Source: Rhizaria sp. SCN 62-66 (taxonomy: Eukaryota > Rhizaria, unplaced). Taken from it: DNA of 64,000 nucleotides. A program made the position numbers and the translations under genes. A model generated the notes under the pieces. That model did no database searches, was not told the DNA's origin, and saw only the letters and a program-made list of their open reading frames with translations. Of the stretch, positions 44,101 through 59,100 are shown piece by piece. Position 1 is the stretch's first letter. Every line of letters starts with the position of its first letter. The stretch lies in contig MEDY01000002.1 of assembly GCA_001724265.1 (NCBI GenBank), positions 185,648 to 249,647 on the forward strand, read 5' to 3'.

Positions 44101-47100
44101 ACTGGCAAGTGGTCGCCATTACTGGCCACAGACACCACCGGTGCTGAGGCGCTGGCGGCGTGCCCGCGCCGATCGTGCTGGCTGCCGCTGCAGCTCGCGC
44201 ACTCGGGTTCACTCGGGACAGAGGGCTCAATTGTCACACTCAACTCAGGCTCAATCGCGACCAACAAGGTCTTCACTGGCTCGGCCGTCGTCAGCGCCAC
44301 TGACGCCACAGCGCCGCTGCTCGGTGACTTCCTCGGCAAGCTCGCCGACGCGCGTCTGCCGGTCAAGGTCAAGCCGGGCTCCCAAGTCACAGCGTCCTGC
44401 CGCTCCGGCTACGTCGCCGTAGACCAGGACGGCGAGCCGCTGGCGATGCTGACTGTCACTGACACATGCAGCGACTATGTGCAGTCCGCGACTGGCTTGA
44501 CGTATGCCAAGTGGATTTCCGCCAATGTGCCTACCAAGGTGCCCGCGTTTGACACCATCGTACCGGACGCGATCCCTAGTGTCATGATGAAGAACTTCAA
44601 CTGCAAGCTCGCGCTGTGCTCCGCGATGACTCTCTCTCGCGCGCGTCAGCTGCTAATGCTGCCCGACGAGGAGCAGGAGGACTACCCCGTGGCCCGCTAC
44701 CAGCTCACATTCCCCACGCCGTCGTTGGTCAACAGCCTCGGCATGGCCCACGTGGGCGCGCGCGTGCACTTGCGTTGTGCGCCGGGCTACGCGCCCTCCG
44801 CGGCGGCGACTATGGTGGGCGGCCAGCCCCGCGCGTTTGACGGCGACGGCGTGCTGGCCGCGCAGTGCCGCCAGTCGCAGCCCGGCATGCCCGCGCAGTG
44901 GTACCGCCTCAACGCACGGACGACGCCAACGCCGTGTCGCCCGTGCTGGACGGAGAGACGACACTGTGGTGCGAGAAGCTGCCCGTGCGGTGCTCGATGG
45001 ACAACGGTTATAATAGTATCTGGAGGTTTAAGGCTGGCCCCTTGCAAAACTTTTTCCCCAATGAGACTGACCACGCGACGTTTCCTTACGTCAACTCGAC
45101 GCTGGTTGTCGCGTGTGCCAAAGGCTTCCATACCACGTACTTCCGGCTGACTTGTGGCGCGGACGGCGAGTGGTTTGGTGACACACCCAAGTGCATGCCC
45201 TTGGCGTGTGGCCCCGCGCCCGCGCTTATGTCACCTGGGCTGCGGCTTAGCGCCTATTTAAGCTACAACCATGATGGACTGGGGCCGTATCCTGACATTA
45301 TGCTCGAAGAGGATGATTACGCTGGCTTTTATAACATCACCGCATGGCCCACTGATTCTAAGATGTTTTACAAGTGTCCTGAAGGCACGGTACAATCTGG
45401 AGTGACATTCTCCGAATTGTCATCGTCCGTTCGTAACCTTGTGATTACGTGCACATCGAATGCTGCCTCAACTGCGAGCTCCTGGTCAATGACCTATGAT
45501 GAGCTCGTTGCGGCCTACTCCTGCTCCCAGATTGTCTGTGAAGACATTACCCCCTATTTGCAGGACTACGTGGTTAACACCTCATCAGCAGTGCAGCCGA
45601 ACACGTCGACTGTGTACACACATGTGGGCTCGCACATAGTGCTTTCGTGCCCGGAGGGGCTGTATGGTGCGGATGCTGTGCTTGTCTGTGGTGATACCGG
45701 CGGCTGGAGTGGAGCGGTGCCTGTGTGCACTCCACGTTATGCATGCCCTGCGTTGACATCAACGACTATTCCCAAGCAACCGTTGTCCGTGGCTGATGGT
45801 GGCGAGACACTCTTACCCCAATTTGTGAATATTGACATCATCACCAATGCTACCAACAAGACCGACGGTATGATTGTTGCTGACCGATTTGTTGCCCCCT
45901 CAGGCAGCTACAGCTCTGGCGCCGTCGCCAAGTACACATGTTCAAGTGACGCGCCGCAGCCCTTTGGCAGCTCCGTCGCACCGCTGTATCGTGTGTGCGA
46001 CAGCACCACGGGCAAGTGGTCGTGGGCGAGCAATGCTAAGGACTTCGCGTGCGTGCCTGCTAAGTGCCCCGCGCTTGACACAGTCATGTCCGCACATCAC
46101 GCAATCTTGATCGGTGTTGCCGTCGCTGGCGCTACGTATAGCGATGACACCGACCTCACGCCTGCCAGCGCAGTTACGAGTGGCACCCCGGGACAGATCG
46201 TATCTGTTCGCTGCCGCAATCCCTTGCGCCCGGCGGCTCTCGACTGGGTTCAGGTCACCTGCGACTCCGAGACCCGCGGATGGGCGTACGACTCGGTCAA
46301 GATGGCTCAGTGCCTCGACCTCCAGTGCGCGCGCCCCACGCTCGGCTCGTACATGGTCTTCAACACGACCACGACGGCAATCACGCACACTGCGTTCGCG
46401 CGCCCGGGCAAGCACCCCTCGACGCGCTCCCCGCGGACGCTGCTGATGCGCTGCGAGGACGCCGATGGCGTGGGCGCGCGCTGGACCAACGCCACTCTTC
46501 TGGCGCGCAAGGCGTATACCTCCACTGCGCCCACTGGCCTCGGTGGCATTCCTTTAGCGGCTCCGGAGTTCGTGTGTCAGACCGTTGTTTCGACAGCAAA
46601 GTGTGACTCGTTGTCATGGCAACTTAGCTCGTTGATCTTGCCGCATGTGTTAGCTGGTGCGTATGAATACTGGTATGTCGGCTCTGTCGCAGGTCTGGAG
46701 TGTCCTCCGACCGCATCGTCTGACTTGAACTCTCCTCCCTCTCTGTTTGCTCTTGATTATGGTAGCAATAGCAACAGTAATATTGTGGCTACTGTCAACA
46801 CAAGTGTGAGTCGTCAGTTATTCCGCATGCGCACTCTGGCAGCTATTGCTGCGAATACTGCGGCTGCCGCTTCAAGTGTCGGCTCAAGCTCTATCTCAAT
46901 GAATGCTTTGGAGACTGAGGACGATGACAATCTTGATGACCCAGCTTACTTCCGTCCTAGCATCATCTACTGCTCTGCTGACAAGACCTGGGTCGGTTAC
47001 TTCCCCGCATGTGGCACAGCGGACACTGCTTTGTACACCGGCTGTGGGGCGCCCCCCCTGCCCTCCGGCGGCATTGGCCCCGGAATGAATGTCACAGCCG

Positions 47101-50100
47101 AGTCAGTCTGGATGCCGACAGTTGCTGCGGTTAACAGCGCCAAGAGCTACCCCTTAGGCACGGCAGTGCGCTACTCCTGCGCGGCGGGCTACAGGCCTAT
47201 TAATGGCACCTCACTTACCGCCGTTTGCACAATTGGCTTCGCCAGCACCAACAATGAGTCGCCTATGTGGGTCGGCACTGCGGCGAACAGTGGCGCGTCG
47301 TTTGGATGCGAGCGCATTTTGTGCGCGACACCTGAAACTCTGGCTTACTATGTAAACACGGTGGCTGCCTTTCCTTTGGCGGAACTGGGCGGCGCTATTG
47401 ACCCCACAGTCTCGGTAACTGCGGGATATCCGGTTGGTTCAGTTATTCATCTTGAATGCGGCACTGGTGCCGTCACATCACCTCTTAGCTACGTCGATCT
47501 CACGTACACATGCACCCAATCTGGCACCACGGCCACATTCCAGATGAACTTTCCTTTTTGGTTCGGCTATAGTCGATGCATAACTGCTGAGAGCTATGGG
47601 TTTGCGGCATGTGAACTTCTCAAACCTGTCGCCAACGCCATTGCCACGTATTCGGGCGTGAATAACTCTCTAAGCGAAAAGAGTTACCCACTTATCACGT
47701 CAGTTGTTAGTTACACCTGCGCACCTGGCGCGCATCTTGTGAGTGGTACCTCTATTCGCGATTGCACGACTGACGGCATTTGGGGGGGTGAAACCCCCGT
47801 CTGCGTGGCCACGCCTATGTGTCCCTCCGCTGCAACGCTGCTTGGTGCTGACATCACCGAAGACTCTGCAAAGATCGCTGGTATTGATATCGTGTATTCG
47901 GAGTCACCGGCACTCGGGGGTTCGCTCGCCATTGGCGCCACTGCTTCGATCTCCTGCTCTAGTGCTCTTGGTGGTGTCCCCCACAACTCTACACTGGGTG
48001 CGCCCCGCACGTACGTTTGCAACAGCGAGTCTGGCGCTGGTGTGTGGCAGCTGAAGGATGCTACGACCGGTGAACTCGTTCTCTCTGGCCCGCTTGTCGA
48101 TTCGCCGATGCAGTGTGATGTGGCAACGTGTGTTGACATTAAGAACGACCTAAAATCGCGTTTTCTGCTCTTCACAGAGGCAAAGTCTGATGATTTTAGC
48201 TCACGTCAATACCCACAGGCATCGATTTCTCTCGAACTATTATGTGCGCGCGGTTATGCGCCCTCAACCAAGATCACTTTAACTGGTGCGAACGACCCCG
48301 ACACGTGTCCTGCTGCACCCTCTGGCACGCTGAGCACCATCACTTGTCTTGGTGATGGCAAGTGGTATGGCGTTGTGCCCGTGTGCGAGCCCGTGACATG
48401 CCCGCACGTGACCGAAACCGTGTACCTTCTTGATGAAAATGGTGAGGTTATCTCGGTAAAGCATGTTGTGCCTGAGGGTTCACCCAATGACGTGCCTGTC
48501 TCGTCGGGCTCTGGTGGGCTATTTACGCCGCCATATGACAACTGCGATCTGGATCAAAAGTGCCGTCTGTCAGGCTCCATCGACACCATGATGACTTCTG
48601 CAGTTGCGGCCTTTGAGAACAGCTCAGCCTTTGCGTACCCGACCTTCCGTTCCCAAATCCAGGTCAGCTGCCCCGCCGGCTACCGTCCTGACGCGAGCCT
48701 CATCGAGTGTGCTGCTGATGGCAAGTGGTTTGGTCGCGCAGTCGCGTGCTCACGTGTAACCTGCAGAGCCCCGCCCGCGGCACCTCAGACGATGTCTGTG
48801 TCTATTCGCGCGCCCGCAAGCTCTGGCTCTACCGTGTACGCGTTTGAGCCCACACAGGGCTACCCTTCGGGTGCGCGCGCTACGTACTCCTGTCGGACCA
48901 ACTCCTCGACCAATGACTCCACGATTGTTGCGCTGCAAGTGCTTGAGTGTGACGAGACCGGCGCGTGGCTCGCTGCAGACTCCGCTGCGGCCAACACAAC
49001 AATCCCGCTTGTGGGTCTCTGCTCGTTTGTCGACTCTTGCCCGCCTCTACCGCTCACGGTCTCGTTTATTGGATCGCAGTTGCTCTCAGGCTCTGCCGCC
49101 GCTAATGCTGGGTCGACCTATGACGCGCAGCGCACCTCACATCCGCTAGGTACCGTGGCCGTTCTCGGCTGTCGCACGTGGTTCACGCCCGTCGTAGGCA
49201 CTATGAGCACTCTCATTTGCACTGCGGCAGGCTGGACTCCATACAATGCGACGGCGGGCGCGCTGCCGTTACAGTGCACGCCGACGACGCAGTGTCCGGA
49301 ATACCCCGCCATCACCAACGGGTCCGTCTCGTACTCTGATGGACGCACTCCTGGCTCCTATGTCATCCCCGTGTGCTCGTCTTCGGCGCTCAAAGTGTCT
49401 ACTTCGACGACCATTGTGTGCATGCGCAGCGACATATCGAACTACTGGAGTGTGGCGTCGGTTGAGTGCGTGGCCCGCGCAGACTGCGGCCCGCTACCGC
49501 TCATGTCGCCAGTCTCGGCTGTGTTCTACTCCTCTCTGTCGGGCAGCACCAAGCCGACACTCGAAGCCGCGCACGCGCACGCAACGTGCGTGTCGGACGA
49601 GTATGTTCCGCTGAAAGACATCATCTGTCACGACGGTGCTTGGACGTCAGACAAGCCTTGCGTACAGGTGCAATGTCCGCTGCCGTTTGCAAATATTGCT
49701 GGGACTGCGAAGCGCCCGCTGCCCAACATCACCGTACACCACGGCTCCCAGTTCTATGGTACCTCAGGCATGGGTTATACGGTCGGTTCCAAGCTCACCC
49801 TGTCCTGCGCTGACCCGTTTATGGTCGAGAGTGTCGCTGCGTCGATGATTGAATGTCTGTCGACGGGCGAGTGGTCGATCTCGCCGACGCGCTGCACTCA
49901 GTATGTGTGCCCCTACTTTGAGGCTCCCGTTGGCCAGGACGAAGTTGTGAACCCCACAACGAACCTCTTGGCCACAAACTGGAACTCCCCGGCGGCAGTC
50001 CCGGGCACAATGGCGTATACGCGGTGCTTTGTGCCGATGGCCACTGTGCAGTCGGGCGCAGTTGTTCCTGGTGACAAGACACTGCGAGGCGTGTACAAGT

Positions 50101-53100
50101 GCGTCTACGGCCGTGGTTGGGTTCAGCAGACAGCGTTGTCATGTCTGGTTGTGAGTTGTTCGAATTTCGTCAGCACGATGTACCCGCAGACAACGATTGC
50201 ACCGGTCTTGATGTACTACGACCAACAGTCGTACCAGAAACTGGCGGCGGAAATTGCCTCGGGTAATATATTTACCACGACGCTAGGCGCTGACTGGCGC
50301 ACACAGAGCGAAAAGCTGCCAGCGCCGACGATGGCGTATGTGCAGAACTCGGTACTGCTGGACAATATCACGACTGTGACGTACCGCGAGCCCCTGACTC
50401 TTATTAGCAATCCGCCTACGTATGAGAACTGGCATCTGCAACCGACAGCTACGGCGTATATCACCTGCCCGACTGGTTTCAACGTGCTACATGTGAGCCC
50501 TTACGAGTCATCCACGGTTGGCGACGAACGCGTGACCAAAGCGAGGATTATCAGTGGTGGCCGCTTCAGTGCTGAACGTGGTGAAGTTGAGTGTGTTGTC
50601 GATGAGACGACTGTTCCGAAGCTTAAGACTGTTGCGCAGCCCCTGCTGCACGAGTTTGACTCCGCCGTGTTTGACACAAGCCACATGGCTTCGTGGAAGA
50701 ATGCCACCAGTGCGCGTATTATTTGCGCTCGTGAGTGCGAATCCGACTACACGAACACGCGTGCTGAGCTGCAAACTGATGGATACTACGATGGCGCAAA
50801 CAACCCCAATGACGGCTTCCCATTGTTTTCCAATCTCGCTGGTGGCTATCGCTACTGGCAATGCGGTATCAGCACGTATGACGCCACTCTTAACGCGAAC
50901 TATGTGAAGCAGACCTGCGGGGATGATGGTCAGTGGACCCCTGCTGCTCCGACATGCGTGGCGTATCCTAACAGAACTTGCTCGGTGCCATACACGGCTG
51001 GAAACGTTTCTGACGGCACAGTCATCTCATTTAACAAGCACACGTTGGAGTCCGGCACTGTGGCGTCGACGTCTTGTATTGCTGGACTGTACGAATTCGC
51101 TGGTCAGAACTATGGAGCTGCGCAGCTCAACCAGACGTGCCGCCCCGACGGCACGTGGAGCCCTGTTGCGCTGCCAGAGTGCGTCGAAATGCCTCGCTGC
51201 TCTGCAAGGACCACACGCCTTGGTGTCACATCAATCACGTACCTTGAAATTGACGGGGCGATCTACGCTGTGGATCCCGCGACAATGCAGGGCGGTGTCG
51301 GCAATGACGGTGGCTGGGGCAGTGGGTTTGGCGGCTCTAACTTCAAGAGTAGCTTTGTGGCGGGCCCCAAGAAGCGCGCGTCTCGTGCTGGTTCTGCTGC
51401 TATGGCGGCTGCAGCCGACCCTGTGTTCCGCATCACCTCGACTTTAGACCGCACTGCGAACGCGCAGGCTCTCGGTCTCGTGATCGGTGGCCCGACTTCG
51501 AACGCCTCCCCCGAATACTTGCATCTCAACTCTCAGGCATACGTCACGTGTAAGGCAGGCTTTGTGTACTACCCAACGTCGATTACGTATTGCTCGCGTG
51601 TGGCTTCTTCAACCACACTGTCTGATGGCGTGACCCCGGCGTGGGACGCTTCGTGGGCTGAGGACATTATGTGTATCCCGATGTGCGCGATCACCGACGT
51701 GCGCTTCGATACTTCTGGCACTCACGTTGACGTCACTTTCTCGTACCCGACGACGCAGCCCGTCGTGACGTACATTGACGCTGCAAACGCGACTGTGCGC
51801 GACACAGCAGGCTCAATTCTCACGTGTACATACCTGCTCAGCAGCTCGACGATCGCAATGCTGGGCAGCAGCAATGGCGTTTCATGCGCTTGGCGCTCAC
51901 CGTCGGTGCTTCGTATCACGCTTGGCTACGGATTCACTCTGCGGCCCGGTGCGTCTGTGACTGTGAAGGGTGGCATCATCAAGCCTGCTATCTCGGCCAC
52001 CAGCTCCGCGCTGTATCCTGATATTGACCCCGCGTTTGTGACGTACATGCCGCAGCACACCTGGAACGTGACCGCACCTTTGGTTGCGCCCAAGATCTAT
52101 GTGGATCTCTCTGCGCCATCGAATATCGGATTCTGCTCGAAGCTCACGCTGACATTGCGCGCAATTATTGGCAACGGCGCGTTCCTGCCTTCAATTCAAT
52201 TCGAGCTTGTGAACTCGACGAACACCACAGCGCTCACCAATTTTGCAGCATTGATCGCGACACGTGCTCCATTTAACGTGAATGGTGTGTTTAACGAAAC
52301 CTCAAGTCCGGCAATGGTCTCCTCGCTGACATTTACAACCAGCGAGCTCGCCACATTTTTTCCGATTGGCACCACAGCAACTTTTGCTGTGCATATCACT
52401 ACCTGGTTAGGCTCTACGTTTATGGCTTCAGTGACTGTCGCCAGGTCCAATGATTTCATGTCGATCATCTCGTTCCCAGGCGGCCGCAGCAACACGTACA
52501 CTGCAGGTGAGACGATCACTATTGTGCCTGTCGCCTCGCTTCCTACGTGCTTGGTTGAGTTACTGCGTCAGGTCATTGGGTATTCCTGGGGCGCATGGCC
52601 TGGTCAGATTCTTCCGTCGCGCTTTTACACCACTGTCACAAGGGTGAACGAGTCGTCGCTCGTCATCCCGCCTTACACTCTGCCCGCTGGTGCATCATAT
52701 CGTTTGCAGTTCTGCGTGACTAGCGGCGTTTTAGGTATAGTAGGGACATACATCACTACTTGTGAGCGCACTAAGCTTACGATCAAGTCACTGCCGCTCA
52801 CTGCGGGTCTCTCTCTGTGGCCCTCGACGTCATCATCGACCTCATCCGTGTCTTACTCCACAGGCACAAGTGTGTCTCCGCTTGTCCGCGTGTATGAGAC
52901 GCTGTTCACATATGTATATGACTCTAGTGTACACTCTGCTGCTTCTGAGGCATCGACGTTTGACACTGCGACTCCGTTCAAGTTACTCTCCACTCAAAAC
53001 TCGAGCAGTAGCGTTGGTGGGACAGTGTTTGTGCCGAACCAGAGACTTGTTCTGTACGCCAATGCATCGTTTGATCCTGACGCCGAGTCTATAACTGAGA

Positions 53101-56100
53101 CGTCGCATGTCTACAGCTGGACGTGCTATCGCCGCTACCACTCGCCGACCACGATTAACACGTATGTGCCTCTCAACATGACCATCCGCTCCGCCCTCAC
53201 GCATGCAGATTTGGCCACTAACTCGTCACTGTCACAGTTGCAGCTCACTGCAGGACTGGCAGAGCTTCAGACCGCGTCCACCCCCTGCTTCATGGCGGGC
53301 AGCGTCGGTGCATCACTCCTTGACTCGTCGCAGTCCATCATCACACTTCCTGCGTCGGTGATGGCAACGCTGGTTGAGACCGATACTGAGCGTGCGTCGA
53401 CTATTGGCCAGCGCGCTGACGCGATGGTTTCGGTGTACTTCGCCGTCACCGTGAAGTCAACGTCGAACGCTACGCGCGCCTCCACAGCTGTTCTCGCGGG
53501 CGTTGTCCGTCGCACGAACCGCTACTACGTCAGCGCCGCCGCAGTGCCGCATCCGCAGTACGCGCCCGGCATTTTCCCGGTCTTTGAGAATTTGCGCCTT
53601 TCTGCGCGCGTGTCGGCCAAGGACAGCAACTATGCCGTGCTGTGGACCTGCGAGTCTGGGCAGCTTTCGCTCGCGTCGTCTTACGTCACAATCGGCAGCA
53701 AACGCACTCTGACCACGCTTGTGATTAACGCAACCGCGCTGAGCCCTGATACTACGTATACGTTCCGTGCCCATATTTTTCCTGCTGACGCCGCGTACCC
53801 GCTCTCTTCCCCGCCGGCCGCTGCAGTGGCCGCAGCAGACGGTGACCGCATCACTGGCGTGATGCTACCAGGCGCGGTCGACTCGTCCCTGGTGACAGTT
53901 GTGACTGCGGCTGCGCCGACTGCGGGTCGCTGCGGACTTGACGACTCTGGAGCAACGAGTCCAACGGTGACCGCACGCTGCTATGGATTCTCCGCCGCGG
54001 AGGCGGTGCTACCGCTGACCTACCGTTGGTACGCCGCTACTACCCCGGTCGACGTCTCCTTTGCATCGAGCTCTGCTGAGGCGTCACGGCTGCTGAGTCA
54101 GACCCCGAAGCTCTTGCTTCACTCGACGCGTGTGGATCCTGTTCGTGAATTCACGTACCTCTCCTCCGCTGTCACCGTGCTCGTTGAGGCAACAGATGCG
54201 GTGGGTGTTAGTGCTTGGACAACTTTCACAGTGCCCGCGTCTGCGCTCACCGACTCATCATCAGCTGATCCGGCGGTCGTGCGTTCAGCGCTGACGACGC
54301 GGGCGTCGACGCTTGTGAACAAAGCGCGCGCAGCGTTAGCGAGCCAACACGCTAGTGATGTTGTGCAAGTCTTTTCTGCGTTATTCACCACTGCCCATGC
54401 GCTTGCCCCGCAAACTGGCTTCGCAGTTGCTATGGCACTTACAAAGGAGCTTGTCAATGGCAATCTCGACGCTGCGCTTGCCAACGTGGAGAACGAAGCC
54501 GTGCCTTCGTCATTCGACGGCAATTCAACAGCGTCTTCTGACTCTGATGCGTACGTGGCGCAGGAGGCCCCTATGGCTCATCCCACGAGCCAATTTGCAA
54601 CCACAGCGTCGACTGAAACTTCACCGGCATCGACAACGACGCCGACTCACACAGGTATGGCTCTAGCGACCTATTTGGTAAACGCGTTGTACACTACCGT
54701 GAGTGAGATGAATACTTTGGTGAATAGTACTAGCGACAGCTCGACCATTACAGAACCTGCGCGTCAGAGTCAAGCACGTCGTCTGCGTTCTGAGGTTGCG
54801 AGTGTCTTGCGCAAGATTGGTGTCCTGGACAGCAACAACATGATTGTCGAGAGCGCAAACTCAGCGTCGCTGATGGCTTCATTAAATGAGACCCAGCTGT
54901 TTAGTTACACGTCCACCACCGTCGAGTCGACGGCGCAGGATGATGGCGCATGGCCAGCGTTTTTTGCCGTCTGGAACATGTGGCAGCGTGTGCTGTCCTA
55001 CCAGTCGAAGCAAGTCATTGCGCTTGCTGCCTCGAAGGGTGCCAGTGCGACGGATGTGCTTGATTTGAGCCTTGCTAACCTTGTCAGTGGTGTGTACGTC
55101 ATGCAGCGGCTCTCGGGCTTCAGCGCGCTTGGCCCTGTTGTCGACACGCTGCTTGAACATGTTACAAAGCTCACTCCGGCCTTCACCGCACTCAGTCTGC
55201 GTGGCAAGGTGGCTAACGAAGCGCCCGTGATCATCGGCAGCAGCGGACTCGCATTCGCATTCCTGCGTTCGTCGACACAGATGCAGATCGGGGCCACAGT
55301 GCAGCCGCATGCTGCCATGATGACGTCGATCAAGGACAAGTACAACATGTCCAGTTTCCTTTTCAGCGTTTCATCGAACGCTGAGTCCACTGCCGATGAT
55401 ATCGAATCTGAGGATGACGCCGGGTGGTTCTTTACCACCGCTTCGAACAAGGCCAAGACCGCACCTCGTGCTGACAGCGCGTTGACAGCGCCTTGGGACG
55501 GTGCCCGCTTTGTCAACAACGACGAGATCGTGTCTGATTCGCCGACTGCCGACGACGACGCTGGCTCAGTCACGCTGCCTGATGCGCTGCTGTCGAGCCA
55601 TGCGCTGAATGGCTATGAGAGCTCCGACATCGCTGTTTTCACTCTCTTCTCGGGCGGCGCCCTCTCCATGATTGCTAAGGATGCCGCCGACACGGCCGCT
55701 GTGTTGACCGGTGGGACCGGCGCAGCCCCCAACGCGTATCAGACGCACAGTCTCGCGAGTACGCTCCCCGGTGTGTCCACGTTGTCTCTGCCGCGCGACG
55801 CGTTTGGTTTCCGTGAAGGTGCTCTTTTTAGCAGCGAGTCCGACTCTGGTCTCTCTGACGACGAGATTGAAGTGATTAGTAACCTTATGTTCAAGACTAG
55901 CGACTCGGATAAGTGGCCGCTGTGGGTTCGCTCCGGACTCTCCAACGTTATGGCCTATGCAGGCAGCGCAGATCGTAAGGTTGCGGCGCAAGTTGCAGCC
56001 GCCGCCTCCTCTGTTGCGGATGCGCCTCCCGCTGCCTTTGTTGCGCAAGTTTTCACGCAAGAGCAGCTTGCACAACTCAACGAAGTGCACAGCCGTGGCG

Positions 56101-59100
56101 CTGCGCTCGCAAGTATGCTCAGTATGCCTGGTCAGGACAGTCGCAATGAAGCGTTCTTTGATTCAGACGCATGGGAACCTCTTTACACTCCGATGTACGT
56201 GACTGTTGCGCACAGTGCGGTCGGTGTCAACATGACCGCGCGCTGTGCGAGCAGGCCGAGTGAATGGTCACAGTCGACCTCGGTCACAGATGCAGTGACT
56301 GGCACCACAGCGACTGCGCAGACCGGCACCGCTAGCGACTGGGATACCTCCTCGTGTACCGTCGCTGAGAGCATTTCGTCTACGCGCACGGTCTGCGCTT
56401 GCACCCGTCTGGGACTATATGCAGTGCTGGCTGCGCCAGTCACGCTCCCCGTAGCTGAGCCAGTGACGGGTCCACTGGCGTTCATTGGATTGACCTCACA
56501 AATGCTGAAGGACAACATCGCTCCGATTGTCATCATCGCCGCTGTGTGCGCCATCTGTCTACTCGCCGTTCTGCTCGCGGGCAGCTGCGATGCGGCAGCG
56601 ATGCGCAACAGCATTCTGCTCGCAGCGTTGCGGTGGAACAAACGCCACCTCGCGAATCATCCGTGGGCGCTGGAGACTGACCCTGCTGCGCTTGCTGCCG
56701 CCGCCGCCGCAAGTGAAGCAGCCGCCACGCGCGCTGCGGCCGCTGCCAAGAAGGCCGCCGCTGCTGCTGCTGCCGCCGCCGCAGCTCCTGACTTGAGTGG
56801 ACATGTCTCTGCTTCCTCCGGCCCTATTGTGTCTCAAAATGAAGGTGAGATTGCTCAGGCTTCCAGTCCCCTGCCGCCGCCGCCTGAGCCTGTTGCCGCC
56901 GGTGAGCCCGCGTCCTCGACAGCCGCCCAGACTGTCGAACGTGTTCCTCGCTCTCTCCCGCCTCTCACTTCCTGCTCAACTCTGCCGCCGTCTGGTCTGA
57001 TCTCCTCGGTCCGCTCCCGCACGCGCCCTGCCGACGGATACCAATCGGACGACTTGTTCCAGAATGCAATTAGCATGTTTCAGAACAAGCACGTGCGCGG
57101 TCGCCCGCAAAGCCGTTGCGAGAGCATGTCTACCACGCCGACGCCGACCAGTAGCCGCAACCGCGAGCCCACTGCGGCGGAAACGCAGCAACGTCAGCAG
57201 CAGCAAGTACACAAGGTTCTCACTAAGGCGCTGAACCAGAGTGTTCAGGACACCAACGGTGGCAACAACGCGAGTTCACGCGATGCTCGGTTCTTGGCCT
57301 CCAGTCGCCAACACGCAGACTCAACTTCTCGCATGGGCGCTGCCGAACACGACGATGCCGGCGAGGTTGACATTGCCGCTCTGGCCGCGGCCGCCAAGGC
57401 GCTTGATGTGGAGCTGCAGGACGAACTTGACGAGATGGAAAACTGCTCCGGTAGGGACTCTGATTCCGACACGCTTCAGAGCGATGACGACATTGATGAC
57501 GACATTAATGAGGCCAATGGTAATAACAAGAATGGTGAGCGTGATCGCGCCTCTGTTGCGAGTAAGTTTAGCAGTGGAAGTGCCTCGATCTGGGGCCCGC
57601 GCCCGAAGCCCATCTGCTCGATCGTCGGCATCATGTGCTCTCGTCTTTCACGCCGCCGTCACGTTGCATACTCGATTTGGCGCCGTTCATCCGTCTCGCG
57701 CATTACGTTCACGCGCCGCTTTGCAATCATCTTTGCTGCAGCTGTTTGGGCGCTTGCGTGCGCTTCGCTCGTTCTCTTCTTCGTCTTCGGCTCCCCGCGC
57801 GACAGCGAAGGTGAGGGTTCGTACTCTGCCGAAACCACTGTGCTGCGCATTGTTGTCGCCGGAGCTATCGCGTCCGCTCTCATTGCTGTGCTTTCACAGC
57901 TTCTGCTCTGTGTCATGCGCACTTCTGGCGTCAAGCGTGCCGATGACTTCGTCCGCTACTATGCGGAGCAAGTTGCATTTGCCAACTACTGCGGGGGCGT
58001 GGTTCCCGCGGCTGGCTCTGGTACCTACAGGAACAACTTCTTCCCCCAGATGGAGTTACCCTTGGTTCTCTACACTCGCACCAAGCCCGCTGGTGTCAAT
58101 ATCGCGCCTTCTCCTTCTGCTACCGCCTCTGTCGCAACTGTTGCTGGCAGTCGCAAACACGGAGTATCGTCTAAACGGTCTGGACAGGCACGGGCGGGCT
58201 CACCGCTCGGTGCGAGCCGGACTGCGGCTGACTTGACCGTCAGTGAGGGATCGGTTGGTATGCGTGTGCAGTGCGCATGCGATACTTGCTCCACTCGTGC
58301 GCGCGCCGCAGCCGCTGTTTTCAACAACCAGCGCATGCGCAATCTTGGTTGGATCACGCTCTGTGTCGGTCCTGCAGTCAGGCTCGCGGCCACAGCCGCT
58401 GCAGCGGTCGTTGCAGCTGCCGGCCGCTCCCAAACGGCGTCGGTTGAGGGTGACGCTGCTGGCGCGGTGGCGTCAGCATCAACCTTGAGTGTCAATGAGA
58501 CATCGATCTCGGGTCCATCATTAGGTCTCTCTTCGATCTACGCGACCGGTGATAACAACGGTCAAAGCGGCGCTTCTCCTCCCGCCAACAATCCTGCTGG
58601 TGAGCCTGCATCTGCCGCTCCTGCTTCTTCACGTGAGCCTTGCCTCCTGCGCGCTGCGATACAGTCACGCAATACGCGCGCGTTCGAGCTGCTACACATG
58701 CTTTCCTTTGCCGCACGCTGGCGCCCTCAGCCCCGCGAGATTCCCGACGCTGCCACGGAGCTCGCTCGCCTTATCAACCCCGAGTCCGCGATCTCTACTG
58801 GCGCTGCGAATGTCGCCGAGGTTGTTGCTGCGGCCGCGATACTGGAGAGCATGACTCGCCAAGCCCGCGCTGATGACATTCACGCCAATAACTACGTGTC
58901 GTCGTCGGGTCGCGCTGCAACGCCTGAGTCTCACTTCGTCTCTGACAGTGCTGAGGTCGTGCGTGCATCCCCCTCAGTCACGGCGCCCACGTCGCCCATG
59001 AGCAATGGAGTCAACGGCGCAGTCGTACTCACGATCACCTCGAATGAGCCCTCTTCTATGACCGCTGGTGCGCCCGATCATGTCGGTGAAGCCCAAACGG

